Below are positions 23,335-32,148 of a stretch of 56,781 nucleotides of DNA, piece by piece. Under the pieces are notes generated by a model. It was not told the DNA's origin. It worked only from the letters and a program-made list of their open reading frames with translations, and ran no database searches. Within the stretch, counting starts at the first letter, position 1. Each line of letters starts with the position of its first letter. A program made the position numbers and the translations under genes. This stretch comes from Cupriavidus basilensis (lineage in GTDB: Bacteria; Pseudomonadota; Gammaproteobacteria; Burkholderiales; Burkholderiaceae): positions 1-56,781 of the forward strand of contig NZ_BBQM01000035.1 in assembly GCF_000876015.1 (NCBI RefSeq). The letters run 5' to 3'.

Positions 23335-26118
23335 CTACAGCAGGCCCAGTTGCCGGGCGATGGCCACCGCCTGCGTGCGGTTGCTGGCGCGCAGCTTGGC
23401 ACTGATGTTGCGCAGATGCGTGCGCACCGTGGTTTCCGAGACGAACAGGCGCTCGGCCATCGCCACGTTGGAGAAGCCTTCGGCCAGCAGTTGCAGCACC
23501 TTGTGCTCCTTCGGCGTGAGCGGCTCGAGGATGTCGCCGCGCGCCGGCCGGCCGGCAGCGCCGGTCTCGGGCGCGCCGCCGCAGGCGCGCAGCAGCCGCT
23601 CCAGGTAGGCCGCCGGCAGCGCGCCGCCCGGGCGCGCGGCGGTCTCCGCCGCCAGGCGGCGGGCCTGCGCGCCTTCGTCGGCGAAGATGCGCACGAACCC
23701 CTCGGCCGCGCCGAAGCGCAGCGCCTCGGCCATGACCTGCTGGGCCTGCGCGGCCTCGCCGGCGCGCTGGCAGGCCAGCGCCAGCAGGATGCGCAGCTTG
23801 AGCGCGCGCCGCATCAGTTGCGCCTGCCCGGCCGCGGCCAGCTCCGCGGCGATGGCCGCGCGCGTCGCCGCGGCGGGCTCGGCGAAGGCGGCCAGGCGCA
23901 GGCGGCCCACGGCCACGTCCTCGACGTCGTTGGCGAAGGAACTGACGGTGCCGGCGCCGGGACGGCTGCGCCACAGCGCCGGGTCGGCGGCATGCTGGAT
24001 CGCCTCGCCGGCGGCGTGGCCGTTGCCTTGCAGCAGGGCGATGCGCGCGCGCTCGAGCATGGCGCCCTGCACCAGGCGCGGCAGGCCGCGGTGGTGGCCG
24101 AGGTGCTCCAGCGCGGCCAGCCATTCGTGGGCGCCGTCGACGTCGCCGCGCTCGCAGGCGATGCGCGCCAGCACGACATGGCCGCTGATGATCTGGTCCG
24201 GCAGGCCCAGGTCGCGCGCCAGCGGCACGTAGACGTTGAGCAGGCGCTCGGCGCGCTCGCGCTCGTCGGTCTCGTAGAGCGCGTCGGCCAGCAGGATGCA
24301 GGCCATCGCGTTGCCGTTGGTGGGGCCGTAGCGGTTGGGCAGCATGGTGCTGGCGGCGATGCGAAAGCGCGCCAGCGCCTGCTGCAGGCGCCCCTGGCGC
24401 AGGTCGATCAGCCCCTCCACCGACTCGGAGAAGATCTTGTTGAAGTTGCTGTCCGGGCGGCGCACCACCTGGCGCGCCAGCCCCAGCAGGCGCCTCGCCT
24501 CGCGGTAGTCGCCGGTGACTGCGGCCATGCGCGCCATCGAGGTGGCGAGGATGGAGTCCGGAAACGGATAGCCCATCGGCAGCGGCAGCGGGTCGTCGCG
24601 GCTGGCCGCGCGCGCGTCCTCGAAGCGGTCCATCATGTTGAGCAGCATATGGCGCAGCGCGCGCACGTGGGCGCGCAGGTCGCCCTCGGCGCCGTCCAGC
24701 GGGATGGTCTGCAGCAGCGCGATGGCGTCGGCCGGGCCGCGCGTGAAGGACAGCGCCCACACGTGGGCGATCTGCAGCTTGGGCCAGGCCGCCATCTCCG
24801 CCGGCGGCACCGCGTCCAGCCAGCGCGTGAGCAGGCGCATGCGGCCCTGCGCCAGCAGGTCGTCCACGCTCGCGGCCAGCAGCGGCAGCGCGTGCGCCAC
24901 CGCGCCGGCGGCCAGCGCGTGCTCGATGGCGGGCACGGGCCGGCCCTGCGCCTCGTACCAGCGCGAGGCGGCCATCTGCAGCGCCGGCACCTCGGCCGGC
25001 ATGGCCTGCTGGAGCTGCGCGCGCAGGAAGCTGGAGAACAGGCTGTGATAGCGATACCAGCGCGCGCCGGCATGGGCCGCGCCGTCCGCGCCGCCGTGGC
25101 GCTCACCGTGCCGCTCGCCATCGAGCGGCATCAGGAACAGGTTGGCGCGCTCCAGCCAGGCCAGGATCTCCTCGCTGTCGGCGGCGCCGCGCACGGCATC
25201 GCACAGCGGCCCGCCAAGCTGGTCGAGGATGGAGGTGCGCAGCAGGAAGACGCGCACGGCCTCGGGCAGGTGCAGGTAGACGTCCTCGACCAGGTAGTCG
25301 GCGATGGCCGCGTCGGAGCCCGAGAAGCCGGCGATGAAGGCATCCGGCTGGCCGCGCCGCTCCAGCGCCACCGAGGCCAGCCACAGCGCGGTGGCCCAGC
25401 CCTCGGTGCGCCGGTGCAGCGTGGACACCGCCGCCGGCTGCAGCGACAGCCCGCGCGCGCCGCGCAGGAAGGCCTCGGTCTCCTCGGCGGTGAAGCGCAG
25501 CTGCGCGGGCTCGATCTCCAGCAGCTCGCCGCGCGCGCGCAGCCGCGCCAGGCCGGACTCGGGCACCCAGCGCGTGCCGATCACCAGGCGGCCGCCCGGC
25601 GGCAGGTGCTCCACCACCTGCCACACCAGCCCCGCCACGGCAGCGTTCTGCACCGCCTCGAAGTCATCCAGGAACAGCGTGAAAGGCCGGTCGTGCGCGG
25701 CCATGCGGTCGATCAGCGCCAGCGCGTGCTCGCCCGGCGAGCGCGGCGCGGCCGGCGCCCCGGCCGGTGCCTCGCCGCGCTTGCGCAGCACCTGCGCGAA
25801 GGCCGCCTCGAGCGAGCCGAGAAAGCGCGTGGCGTCGTTGTCGGCGCGGTCCAGCGTCAGCCACGCGGTGGCGACGCCGTCGGCATCGAGCCGCGCCCGG
25901 CACTGCAGCATGGCGGTGGTCTTGCCGAAGCCGGCCGGCGCGCGCACCAGCACCAGCTTGACGAAGCCGGCCGCGCACACCGCGTCGCAGATCATGCGCC
26001 GCTCCACCTGGAACGGCGTCAGCATGGGCGGGCGCAGCTTCGCCACCAGTGTGGCGGCACGGGCCGCGCCTTGCCGCCCCGCGCTGGTCTCCTCGATTGT
26101 GGCCATTCGCCGTGTCAT
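23335..26118 (-). CDS. Large ATP-binding LuxR-family (MalT-like) transcriptional regulator
   Basis: 927 residues, the size of MalT. An N-terminal STAND NTPase has a P-loop, APAGFGKTT (60-68), and a Walker B motif TLFLDDFE (about 148-155). A long helical region with TPR-like repeats fills the middle, and the last 60 residues are a LuxR helix-turn-helix (LTPKEHKVLQLLAEGFSNVAMAERLF). Such proteins bind an inducer through the middle and activate catabolic genes. It lies between the OFA transporter and acyl-CoA ligase 1 and is a prime candidate to bind the TCGTCG-N4-CGACGA sites, though MalT itself uses direct repeats. The start could be 26118 or the ATG five codons later. Confidence 0.9.
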   Translation of the reverse strand: MTRRMATIEETSAGRQGAARAATLVAKLRPPMLTPFQVERRMICDAVCAAGFVKLVLVRAPAGFGKTTAMLQCRARLDADGVATAWLTLDRADNDATRFLGSLEAAFAQVLRKRGEAPAGAPAAPRSPGEHALALIDRMAAHDRPFTLFLDDFEAVQNAAVAGLVWQVVEHLPPGGRLVIGTRWVPESGLARLRARGELLEIEPAQLRFTAEETEAFLRGARGLSLQPAAVSTLHRRTEGWATALWLASVALERRGQPDAFIAGFSGSDAAIADYLVEDVYLHLPEAVRVFLLRTSILDQLGGPLCDAVRGAADSEEILAWLERANLFLMPLDGERHGERHGGADGAAHAGARWYRYHSLFSSFLRAQLQQAMPAEVPALQMAASRWYEAQGRPVPAIEHALAAGAVAHALPLLAASVDDLLAQGRMRLLTRWLDAVPPAEMAAWPKLQIAHVWALSFTRGPADAIALLQTIPLDGAEGDLRAHVRALRHMLLNMMDRFEDARAASRDDPLPLPMGYPFPDSILATSMARMAAVTGDYREARRLLGLARQVVRRPDSNFNKIFSESVEGLIDLRQGRLQQALARFRIAASTMLPNRYGPTNGNAMACILLADALYETDERERAERLLNVYVPLARDLGLPDQIISGHVVLARIACERGDVDGAHEWLAALEHLGHHRGLPRLVQGAMLERARIALLQGNGHAAGEAIQHAADPALWRSRPGAGTVSSFANDVEDVAVGRLRLAAFAEPAAATRAAIAAELAAAGQAQLMRRALKLRILLALACQRAGEAAQAQQVMAEALRFGAAEGFVRIFADEGAQARRLAAETAARPGGALPAAYLERLLRACGGAPETGAAGRPARGDILEPLTPKEHKVLQLLAEGFSNVAMAERLFVSETTVRTHLRNISAKLRASNRTQAVAIARQLGLL

Positions 26119-26266
26119 CCTGTTGGCGGCGGCATCCGCGCAGGCGGGCGCCGCGCGATCCGCTCCGGCTTATGGTTGCCGGCTGCCGGCGCCGCATGCG
26201 CCGTGGATCGAACGGCTGATTATGGCGTAAACGCGGGCAAGGCCCATGCGTGCCGACGCGCGCGCT

Positions 26267-26292
26267 CCTCTCTCCCGCTTGCGGGAGAGAGG
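26267..26292. terminator. 12-bp stem hairpin CCTCTCTCCCGC-TT-GCGGGAGAGAGG
   Basis: A perfect 12-base stem with a 2-base loop in the 267-base gap between ligase 1 and the MalT-like gene. Hairpins of the CTCTCCCGC-TT-GCGGGAGAG type are, as I recall, scattered in many betaproteobacterial genomes. It could end the ligase 1 transcript or be a dispersed REP-like element. No T tract follows. Confidence 0.6.
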
Positions 26293-26385
26293 GCGGGGGC
26301 CTGCGAATGCTGGCGTGCCGGAAAAAACCATCGGCTTCGTTTCCGGCCGCTACGCTGGACAACACCGTTGGCTCCGCTTGCACCG

Positions 26386-27930
26386 CTACACCAGCTTGTT
26401 CTCCCGCCCCGCCCAATAACGCTCGCGCAGCAGGCGCTTGAGCAGCTTGCCGGTAGGCAGGCGCGGCAGTTCATGGGCGAAGTCCACCGAGCGCGGGCAC
26501 TTGATGCCCGACAGGTGCTCCCGGCAGAAAGCCATCAGTTCCTCGGCCAGCGCCGGGCCGGCCAGGCGCATGTCGAGCGGCTGTACCACCGCCTTGACCT
26601 CCTCGCCGAAATCCTCGTTGGGCACGCCGATCACGGCCACGTCCATCACCTTGGGATGGGTCATCAGCAGGTTCTCCGCTTCCTGCGGGTAGATGTTGAC
26701 GCCGCCGGAGATGATCATGTTGGCCTTGCGGTCGGTCAGGTAGAGATAGCCTTCCTCGTCCACGTAGCCGATATCGCCGAGCGTGGTCCAGTCGTCGTGC
26801 TGCGGGTGGCGCGACTGCGCGGTCTTGCCGGGGTCGTTGTGATAGACGAACCGGCGCCCGCCGGCGAAGTAGATGGTGCCGGGCTGGCCCGGCGGCAGCA
26901 GCGCGCCGCTGTCGTCGCAGATGCGCAGCTCGCCGAGCGAGGCGCGGCCCACGGTGCCCTTGTGGGCGATCCAGTCGGGCGAGCCGACCGCGGTGGAGCC
27001 GTTGCCTTCGGTGCCGGCGTAGTACTCCCAGATGATGGGTCCCCACCAGTCGATCATCTGTTCCTTGACCGCGACCGGGCACGGCGCGGCGGCATGCACG
27101 GCGAAGCGCAGCGACGAGACGTCGTGGGCCCGGCGCACCGCCTCGGGCAGCTTGAGCAGGCGCGAGAACATGGTTGGCACCACCTGCGTGTGGGTGATGC
27201 GGTGCCGGGCCACCAGCGCGAGGAACGCCTCCGCGTCGAAATGCGTCATCACCACCGAGGTGCCGCCGATCTGCTGCACGGCCATGTTGTAGCGCAGCGG
27301 CGCGGCGTGATAGAGCGGCGCGGGCGAGAGGTAGCGCATGTCGGGGCCGAAGCCGTAGAGCGACTGGCACACCGGCACCAGCGAGCCCGGCGCGTCGATC
27401 GGCTGGCCGGCCGGCGGCGTGAACACGCCCTTGGGGCGGCCGGTGGTGCCGGACGAGTACAGCATGTCGGTGCCGGCGCACTCGTCGTCGATGCGCCAGC
27501 CGGGATATTGCGCCAGCGTGGTCTCGTAGGCGGCGAAGCCGGGCGCGGCGCCGTCCATCATCAGGCGCGCGCCGAGCGCCGGGGCCCGCGCCGCCACGCC
27601 CTGCGCCACCTCGGCCTGCGCGCGCGAGCTGACCAGCAGGCGCGCGCCGCTGTCGTTGACGATGTAGGCCGCGTCCTCGACGTTGAGCCGGGTGCTGATG
27701 CACACGTAGACCAGGCCGGAGCGCTGCGCGCCCCAGCACAGCTCGAACAGGCGCGCGTGGTTCTCCAGCAGGAAGGCGACCCGGTCGCCGGGCCGCAGGC
27801 CGTGGTCGCGGAACAGCCGCGCCACCTGGTTGGAGCGCTCGTCGAGCTCGCGGTAGGTGAGCACGGCGCCGCCGCTCATGATGACGGCCGGCTTGTCCGG
27901 CGAGCGCTGCGCGTGGACGTACGGATGCAT
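26386..27930 (-). CDS. AMP-forming acyl-CoA ligase 1
   Basis: 514 residues of the ANL adenylating family. The P-loop is YSSGTTGRPKG (about 156-166), the adenosine-binding EYYAGTEG follows near 305, the hinge region has YLTDRKANMIISGG, and the C-terminal catalytic lysine is in LPTGKLL (~493). It activates a carboxylate with ATP to an acyl-AMP and then acyl-CoA; the acid is not predictable. CAGGAGGG precedes the ATG, and the reading frame extension to 28032 is not needed. TCGTCG-N4-CGACGA site 2 lies 102 bases upstream, so it may be the entry step of the regulon. Confidence 0.9.
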   Translation of the reverse strand: MHPYVHAQRSPDKPAVIMSGGAVLTYRELDERSNQVARLFRDHGLRPGDRVAFLLENHARLFELCWGAQRSGLVYVCISTRLNVEDAAYIVNDSGARLLVSSRAQAEVAQGVAARAPALGARLMMDGAAPGFAAYETTLAQYPGWRIDDECAGTDMLYSSGTTGRPKGVFTPPAGQPIDAPGSLVPVCQSLYGFGPDMRYLSPAPLYHAAPLRYNMAVQQIGGTSVVMTHFDAEAFLALVARHRITHTQVVPTMFSRLLKLPEAVRRAHDVSSLRFAVHAAAPCPVAVKEQMIDWWGPIIWEYYAGTEGNGSTAVGSPDWIAHKGTVGRASLGELRICDDSGALLPPGQPGTIYFAGGRRFVYHNDPGKTAQSRHPQHDDWTTLGDIGYVDEEGYLYLTDRKANMIISGGVNIYPQEAENLLMTHPKVMDVAVIGVPNEDFGEEVKAVVQPLDMRLAGPALAEELMAFCREHLSGIKCPRSVDFAHELPRLPTGKLLKRLLRERYWAGRENKLV

Positions 27931-28002
27931 GGCTTGTCCCTCCTGGCTGTCGTGACGGCCGGCCCGGCGCGGTGGGACCGCGCGGCACGGCATGGCTGCG
28001 CC

Positions 28003-28047
28003 ATTGTCGGGACAGGCGCGCCGCGCGGGCATCGTCGGAAGCGACGA
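28003..28047 (-). promoter_or_regulatory. Ligase 1 promoter with TCGTCG-N4-CGACGA site 2
   Basis: TCGTCGGAAGCGACGA at 28032-28047, followed after 23 bases by GACAAT (minus strand, 28003-28008). The arrangement equals that at the thiolase promoter, base for base in spacing. Confidence 0.6.
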
Positions 28048-28149
28048 ACCGGCGCAGAACCAGCAGCAGACCAGGGATGAACAAACCGGCGGCGAACGCG
28101 GTGGTGCGGTGCGGCAAGACAGGCCGCCGCGAGTGGCGGCCAGCGCCGT

Positions 28150-28533
28150 TCAGTGCAGCACGGTGCCCGGCGGCAGGTGCGTGGCGGCGGCGGGCGCCGG
28201 CCGGTCTTCGCAGTCGGTGCAGCCGGCGCATTCGGCGAACGGCGCGGCGGGCTGGCCGCCCTCCACCTCGGCGCCGGCCTCCAGCGCGTCGATCACCGCC
28301 GCCCGGATCGATTCGGCCTTGATCAGCAGGCGCAGGGCGATGTCGGCGCCGCGGCTGGCCGCCACGCGCGCGACGAAGGCGCGCCGCGCGCGCTCGTCCA
28401 GCGTGGCGACGTGGGCCGCTTCGCACAGCACGTGCCAGGCGGCGGGCTGGCCGTCGAACTGCTGGCGGCGGCGCAGCAGGGTGGCGTCGATGGCGGCGGC
28501 GATGTCCGCGTCCCGGACGATGTGGTTGCGCAT
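28150..28533 (-). CDS. Hypothetical protein with a C-terminal cysteine cluster
   Basis: 127 residues, not recognised. It is mainly helical (ADIAAAIDATLLRRRQQFDG, RARRAFVARVAASRG) and ends with ECAGCTDCED, a C-x2-C-x2-C arrangement that could bind a metal. GAGGAG before the ATG and a 10-base gap to the response regulator gene upstream show it is expressed with that gene. It may be a partner of the regulator, perhaps sensing metal or redox state; nothing in the sequence proves it. Confidence 0.6.
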   Translation of the reverse strand: MRNHIVRDADIAAAIDATLLRRRQQFDGQPAAWHVLCEAAHVATLDERARRAFVARVAASRGADIALRLLIKAESIRAAVIDALEAGAEVEGGQPAAPFAECAGCTDCEDRPAPAAATHLPPGTVLH

Positions 28534-28543
28534 GCTGCTCTCC

Positions 28544-29266
28544 TCAATGGGCCGGCCGGTGGCCCTGGCCGGTTCTGCCCCGCAGGGCCGGGAAGCGGGC
28601 GCCGCGCTCGCGCGCGGCGTGGATCGCTTCGGCCTTGCTGCTGACCTGCAGACGCTGGTACAGCAGCGCCACGTGGCTCTTGACGGTGGTCACCGAGATG
28701 TCGAGCAGCCGCCCCACCGTCTTGAGCGGATAGCCGCGCGACAACAACACCAGCACTTCGTACTGCCGCGGCGTGAGGTGCAGCATGCGCGCCTCGCGCA
28801 GCCGCGCCTCGCGCAAGCCCGGGCGCAGCGCCGCGGCAGCGGATGGTTCCGGCCGGGCCGCCGGCGGCCCGGGCACGCCGGCCAGCATCTGGCTCACGGC
28901 CGCCTCCACCGCGGCCGGCGTGGCCGTGCGCGCGAGCCAGCCGCACATGCCCCAGTCCTGCGTCGGCGGCGGCGCCTGCCGCGGCAGCGCGCCGTCGCCG
29001 AGCAGCAGCAGGCGCTGCGCCGAGACCGCCGCGCGCGCGGTCCTGAGCAGCGCGTGCGCGCGCTCCGGATCCGGCGGCATGCCCAGCACCACCAGCGCGA
29101 TGTCGTCGAGCCGCCGGGGCAGCAGCGCGAGCTCCGCCGGCTCGACGCAGATCACCTCGCCCAGCGCCGCGACGTTGCCGAGCGTGCGCTGCAGGCCCAG
29201 CCGCAGCAGCGGGTTGTCTTCCATCAGCAAGGCGGTCATGCCGCCCCGGTCATTGCCGCTCATCAT
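28544..29266 (-). CDS. Atypical LuxR/NarL response regulator lacking the phosphoryl aspartate
   Basis: About 240 residues. The N-terminal receiver-like domain begins TALLMEDNPLLRLGLQ, keeping the acidic pair, but the strand that should carry the phosphorylated aspartate reads ALVVLGMPPD with no aspartate. The C-terminal NarL-type helix-turn-helix (LTPRQYEVLVLLSRGYPLKTVGRLLDISVTTVKSH) is intact. No histidine kinase gene is nearby. It is therefore probably controlled by ligand or by protein contact. ATG at 29266 is chosen with GCGGAA upstream; 29281 is also possible. It lies amid the acyl-CoA genes and is the second candidate to bind the TCGTCG-N4-CGACGA sites. Confidence 0.8.
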   Translation of the reverse strand: MMSGNDRGGMTALLMEDNPLLRLGLQRTLGNVAALGEVICVEPAELALLPRRLDDIALVVLGMPPDPERAHALLRTARAAVSAQRLLLLGDGALPRQAPPPTQDWGMCGWLARTATPAAVEAAVSQMLAGVPGPPAARPEPSAAAALRPGLREARLREARMLHLTPRQYEVLVLLSRGYPLKTVGRLLDISVTTVKSHVALLYQRLQVSSKAEAIHAARERGARFPALRGRTGQGHRPAH

Positions 29267-29597
29267 GGTTTCCGCTTTCATCTGCTTCCGTTGAAAGCAG
29301 CGGGCCATTCCGGTTGAACCGATATTTGCGGCGGCGCTGCCGGAAGCTGATTCTGCAAGCGGTGTGCCAACGGCCGGCCCATGCGCGGGCGCCCCGCAGC
29401 GCGCGCGCGGGATGGCCGGCGCGCGGCCACGGGCAAGGCATTGCGGGGATGGGGGAGATCCGGCGCGCGGCACCGGCATGGGCGCCACGGGCCGGCCAGC
29501 ACGCGCGCGGCGTTACGCGTTACGTAACGTGTTCCGCCGATGCCGGGTCAGCGCGGCGCGAAATGGGAGCGGTACGTCACTCCCGGCGCCGGCGGCT
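29267..29597. other. Intergenic region upstream of the atypical response regulator gene
   Basis: No gene is supported. The part next to the regulator gene (29267-29350) is AT-richer. A tandem CGTTACG / CGTTACGTAACG element stands at 29511-29529, nearer to the end of ligase 2. Confidence 0.5.
29511..29529. promoter_or_regulatory. CGTTACG plus 12-bp palindrome CGTTACGTAACG
   Basis: A half copy CGTTACG (29511-29517) directly abuts a perfect 12-bp palindrome (29518-29529). It lies about 250 bases upstream of the atypical response regulator gene, the only gene it could control upstream-wise. It looks like a transcription-factor site, not a terminator. Confidence 0.4.
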
Positions 29598-31175
29598 TCA
29601 GTTGACGCGGCGGCTGTAGCCTTCCCAGTACGGCTCGCGCAGCTTGCGGCGCAGCAGCTTGCCGGACGGATTGCGCGGCAGCGCGTCGACGAACTCGATG
29701 CTCTTGGGCACCTTGAAGCCGGCCAGCCGCTCGCGCGCCCACGCCACGATGCTGTCGCGCTCGGGCGCCACGCCCGCGCGCGGCACGACGATGGCCTTGA
29801 CCGCCTCGCCCCATTTCTCGTCGGGCACGCCGATCACGGCTACGTCGGCCACCTGCGGGTGGCCGTAGATGGCGCTTTCCACTTCGGCCGGGTAGACGTT
29901 CTCGCCGCCGCTGATGATCATGTCCTTGACCCGGTCGTGGATGTAGACGTAGCCGTCGGCGTCGAGATAACCGGCGTCACCGGTGCGCAGCCAGCCGTCG
30001 GCGTCGATGGTGCGCGCGGTCTCGTCGGGCTGCTTCCAGTAGCCGGCCATGTTCTGCGGCGAGCGGATCATCAGCTCGCCTACCTCGCCGGGCGGCAGGC
30101 GGCGGCCTTCCCAGTCCACCACCGCCACCTCCACGCCGGGCAGCGGCTTGCCGGCGGCGCGCATGCGCGGCACGTCGTCGGTGGTGTGGTCCTCGGGCGG
30201 CAGCGCCACCACGGTGCCGGTGGTCTCGGTCATGCCGTACTGCTGCGCGAAGCCGCAGCCGAACACCGCGATGCCTTCGCGCAGCAGCGCGGCGGGGATC
30301 GGCGCGGCGCCGTACAGCAGCGTCTTGAGGCGCGTGTAGTCGACGCTGCGCGCGCGCGGGTCGCGCAGCACGAACTGCATCGCGGCGGGCACCAGGAACA
30401 GCTTGCTGATGCGCTCGCGCTCGAAGAAATCGAGCACCGCGGCGGGATCGAACTCGCGCGCCACCACGCCGCGCGCGCCCGCGAGCAGGTTGCGCAGGCC
30501 CCAGCCGGAGCCGCCGATGTGCGCCACCGGCATCGCCACCAGCGAGACGTCGTCGTCGGTCCAGCATGACCACGCGAGGCCGGCGCGCTCGCTGGCCTCG
30601 GTGCCGTAGGTGAGGTTGCGGTGGGTCAGCATGGCGCCCTTGGGACGGCCCGTGGTGCCCGAGGTATAGAGCTGCAGCACCACGTCGTGCGCGGCGGGCC
30701 GGTGCGCCACCGGCACGGGCGCGTGCGCGTCGCGCCAGTCCGGGTAGGCCGGCCAGCCGGGCTCGCCGCCTTCCATCGCGATCACGCCGCGCACCAGCGG
30801 CAGCGACGGCAGCAGCTGGCGCATCATCGGCGCCGACTCCGGCCCCACGAACAGCAGCACGGCATCGGCGTGGCCGACGATGTATTCCACCTCGGGCGGC
30901 GCCAGGCGCCAGCTTGCCGGCGCCATCACCGCGCCGGCCTTGGCCGCGCCGAGCAGCAGCTCGAAGTAGTGGTCGCTGTTCTTGCCGACGTAGCCGATGC
31001 GCTCGCCCGGGCCGACGCCGGCCGCGGCCAGCGCCTGCGCCACGCTGTCGGTGTGGCGCTCGAACTCGGCGTAGGTGGTCAGCCGGCCTTCGAACGCATA
31101 GGCCACCGCGTCCGGCCGCCGCCGCGCGAAATGGCGCACGGCGTGCGGCAGGGTGCTCAGATGACTGAAGTCCAT
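29598..31175 (-). CDS. AMP-forming acyl-CoA ligase 2
   Basis: 525 residues, ANL family: P-loop YTSGTTGRPKG (about 170-180), QYGMTETTG, DRVKDMIISGGENVYP and the C-terminal lysine in NPSGKLL (~504). It resembles medium- or long-chain fatty-acid and cinnamate-type ligases; the acid is unknown. AAGGAGACGCCG precedes the ATG. The SDR gene ends 91 bases upstream on the same strand, so both are likely to be driven by TCGTCG-N4-CGACGA site 3. A second ligase in the same regulon suggests two substrates or two steps of the same pathway needing activation. Confidence 0.9.
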   Translation of the reverse strand: MDFSHLSTLPHAVRHFARRRPDAVAYAFEGRLTTYAEFERHTDSVAQALAAAGVGPGERIGYVGKNSDHYFELLLGAAKAGAVMAPASWRLAPPEVEYIVGHADAVLLFVGPESAPMMRQLLPSLPLVRGVIAMEGGEPGWPAYPDWRDAHAPVPVAHRPAAHDVVLQLYTSGTTGRPKGAMLTHRNLTYGTEASERAGLAWSCWTDDDVSLVAMPVAHIGGSGWGLRNLLAGARGVVAREFDPAAVLDFFERERISKLFLVPAAMQFVLRDPRARSVDYTRLKTLLYGAAPIPAALLREGIAVFGCGFAQQYGMTETTGTVVALPPEDHTTDDVPRMRAAGKPLPGVEVAVVDWEGRRLPPGEVGELMIRSPQNMAGYWKQPDETARTIDADGWLRTGDAGYLDADGYVYIHDRVKDMIISGGENVYPAEVESAIYGHPQVADVAVIGVPDEKWGEAVKAIVVPRAGVAPERDSIVAWARERLAGFKVPKSIEFVDALPRNPSGKLLRRKLREPYWEGYSRRVN

Positions 31176-31266
31176 CGGCGTCTCCTTCTCCCGGTCTTGC
31201 CGGGCACGCGCGCCGTTGCCGCCAGCGGCGCGCGCTTCCGGTTTTTTTCTCGTGGCGCGCGGCCGC

Positions 31267-32049
31267 TCAGCGCGGCGCCATGCGGATGGCGCCGTCGAGC
31301 CGGACCGACTCGCCGTTGAAATAGCTGTTGCGGCACATCTCCAGCGCCAGCGAGGCGAATTCCGCGGGCTGGCCGAGCCGCTTGGGGAACGGCACCGAGG
31401 CGGCCAGCGCGGCCTTGACGTGCTCCTGCGCGCCTTGCAGCAGCGGCGTGTTGAAGATGCCGGGCAGGATGGTGTTGACGCGGATGCCTTCGCCGGCCAG
31501 GTCGCGCGCGATGGGCAGCGTCATGCCGACCACGCCGGCCTTCGACGCGGAATACGCGGCCTGCCCCATCTGGCCGTCCTGCGCCGCCACCGAGGCGGTG
31601 TTGATGATGACGCCGCGGTCGCCGTCGCGCGCGTCGAGCGTGAGCATGCCGGCGGCCGAGCGCGCCAGGCAGCGGAACGAGCCGATCAGGTTGATCTGGA
31701 TGATGCGCTCGAACGCGTCGGACGGAAAAAACCGGATCTGGTCCGGCGCTTCCTTGGCGCGCGAGGCGGTCTTGATGGCGTTGCCGGTGCCGGCGCAGTT
31801 GACCAGGATGCGCTCCTGCCCGAGCGCGGCGCGCGCCCTGGCGAAACCGGCTTCGACCTCGGACTCCGAGGTCACGTTGACCTGGCAGAACACGCCGCCC
31901 AGCTCGCGCGCGAGCGCCTCGCCCTTTTCCGCGTTGAGGTCGAACAGCGCCACGCGCACGCCCTGCGCGGCCAGCGCGCGCGCGGTCGCCTCGCCCAGGC
32001 CCGAAGCGCCGCCCGTGATCACTGCCGTTACCGATGCATCGAGTTCCAT
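31267..32049 (-). CDS. SDR-family 3-hydroxyacyl-CoA dehydrogenase (type 2-like)
   Basis: 260 residues of classical short-chain dehydrogenase: TGGASGLG (13-20) for NAD binding, NCAG, then INTASV and the catalytic YSASK. The sequence FDLNAEKGEALARELGG and the insert around KTASRAKEAPDQIRFFPSDAFERIIQ match the HSD17B10 type, which oxidises 3-hydroxyacyl-CoA with NAD. GGAGACGAG precedes the ATG. It heads an operon with ligase 2, under site 3. With the hydratase and thiolase genes carrying the same site it fills the third step of beta-oxidation. Confidence 0.9.
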   Translation of the reverse strand: MELDASVTAVITGGASGLGEATARALAAQGVRVALFDLNAEKGEALARELGGVFCQVNVTSESEVEAGFARARAALGQERILVNCAGTGNAIKTASRAKEAPDQIRFFPSDAFERIIQINLIGSFRCLARSAAGMLTLDARDGDRGVIINTASVAAQDGQMGQAAYSASKAGVVGMTLPIARDLAGEGIRVNTILPGIFNTPLLQGAQEHVKAALAASVPFPKRLGQPAEFASLALEMCRNSYFNGESVRLDGAIRMAPR

Positions 32050-32148
32050 CTCGTCTCCACGTTGTCTGCTGTCTTGCGAAAGGCTTGCGCGGCGGCGCGC
32101 AAGCGTCGGCCCGGCGGACGGCGATGCGGCCCGCGCGGCGTGGTATGG

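Noticed and set aside
23257..28080. A very long open frame (about 1600 codons) on the plus strand opposite the MalT-like and ligase 1 genes
   Set aside because: It is the antisense shadow of GC-rich genes: the peptide is a low-complexity Arg/Ala/Gln/Gly mix with no domain, while the minus-strand frames have complete conserved motifs.
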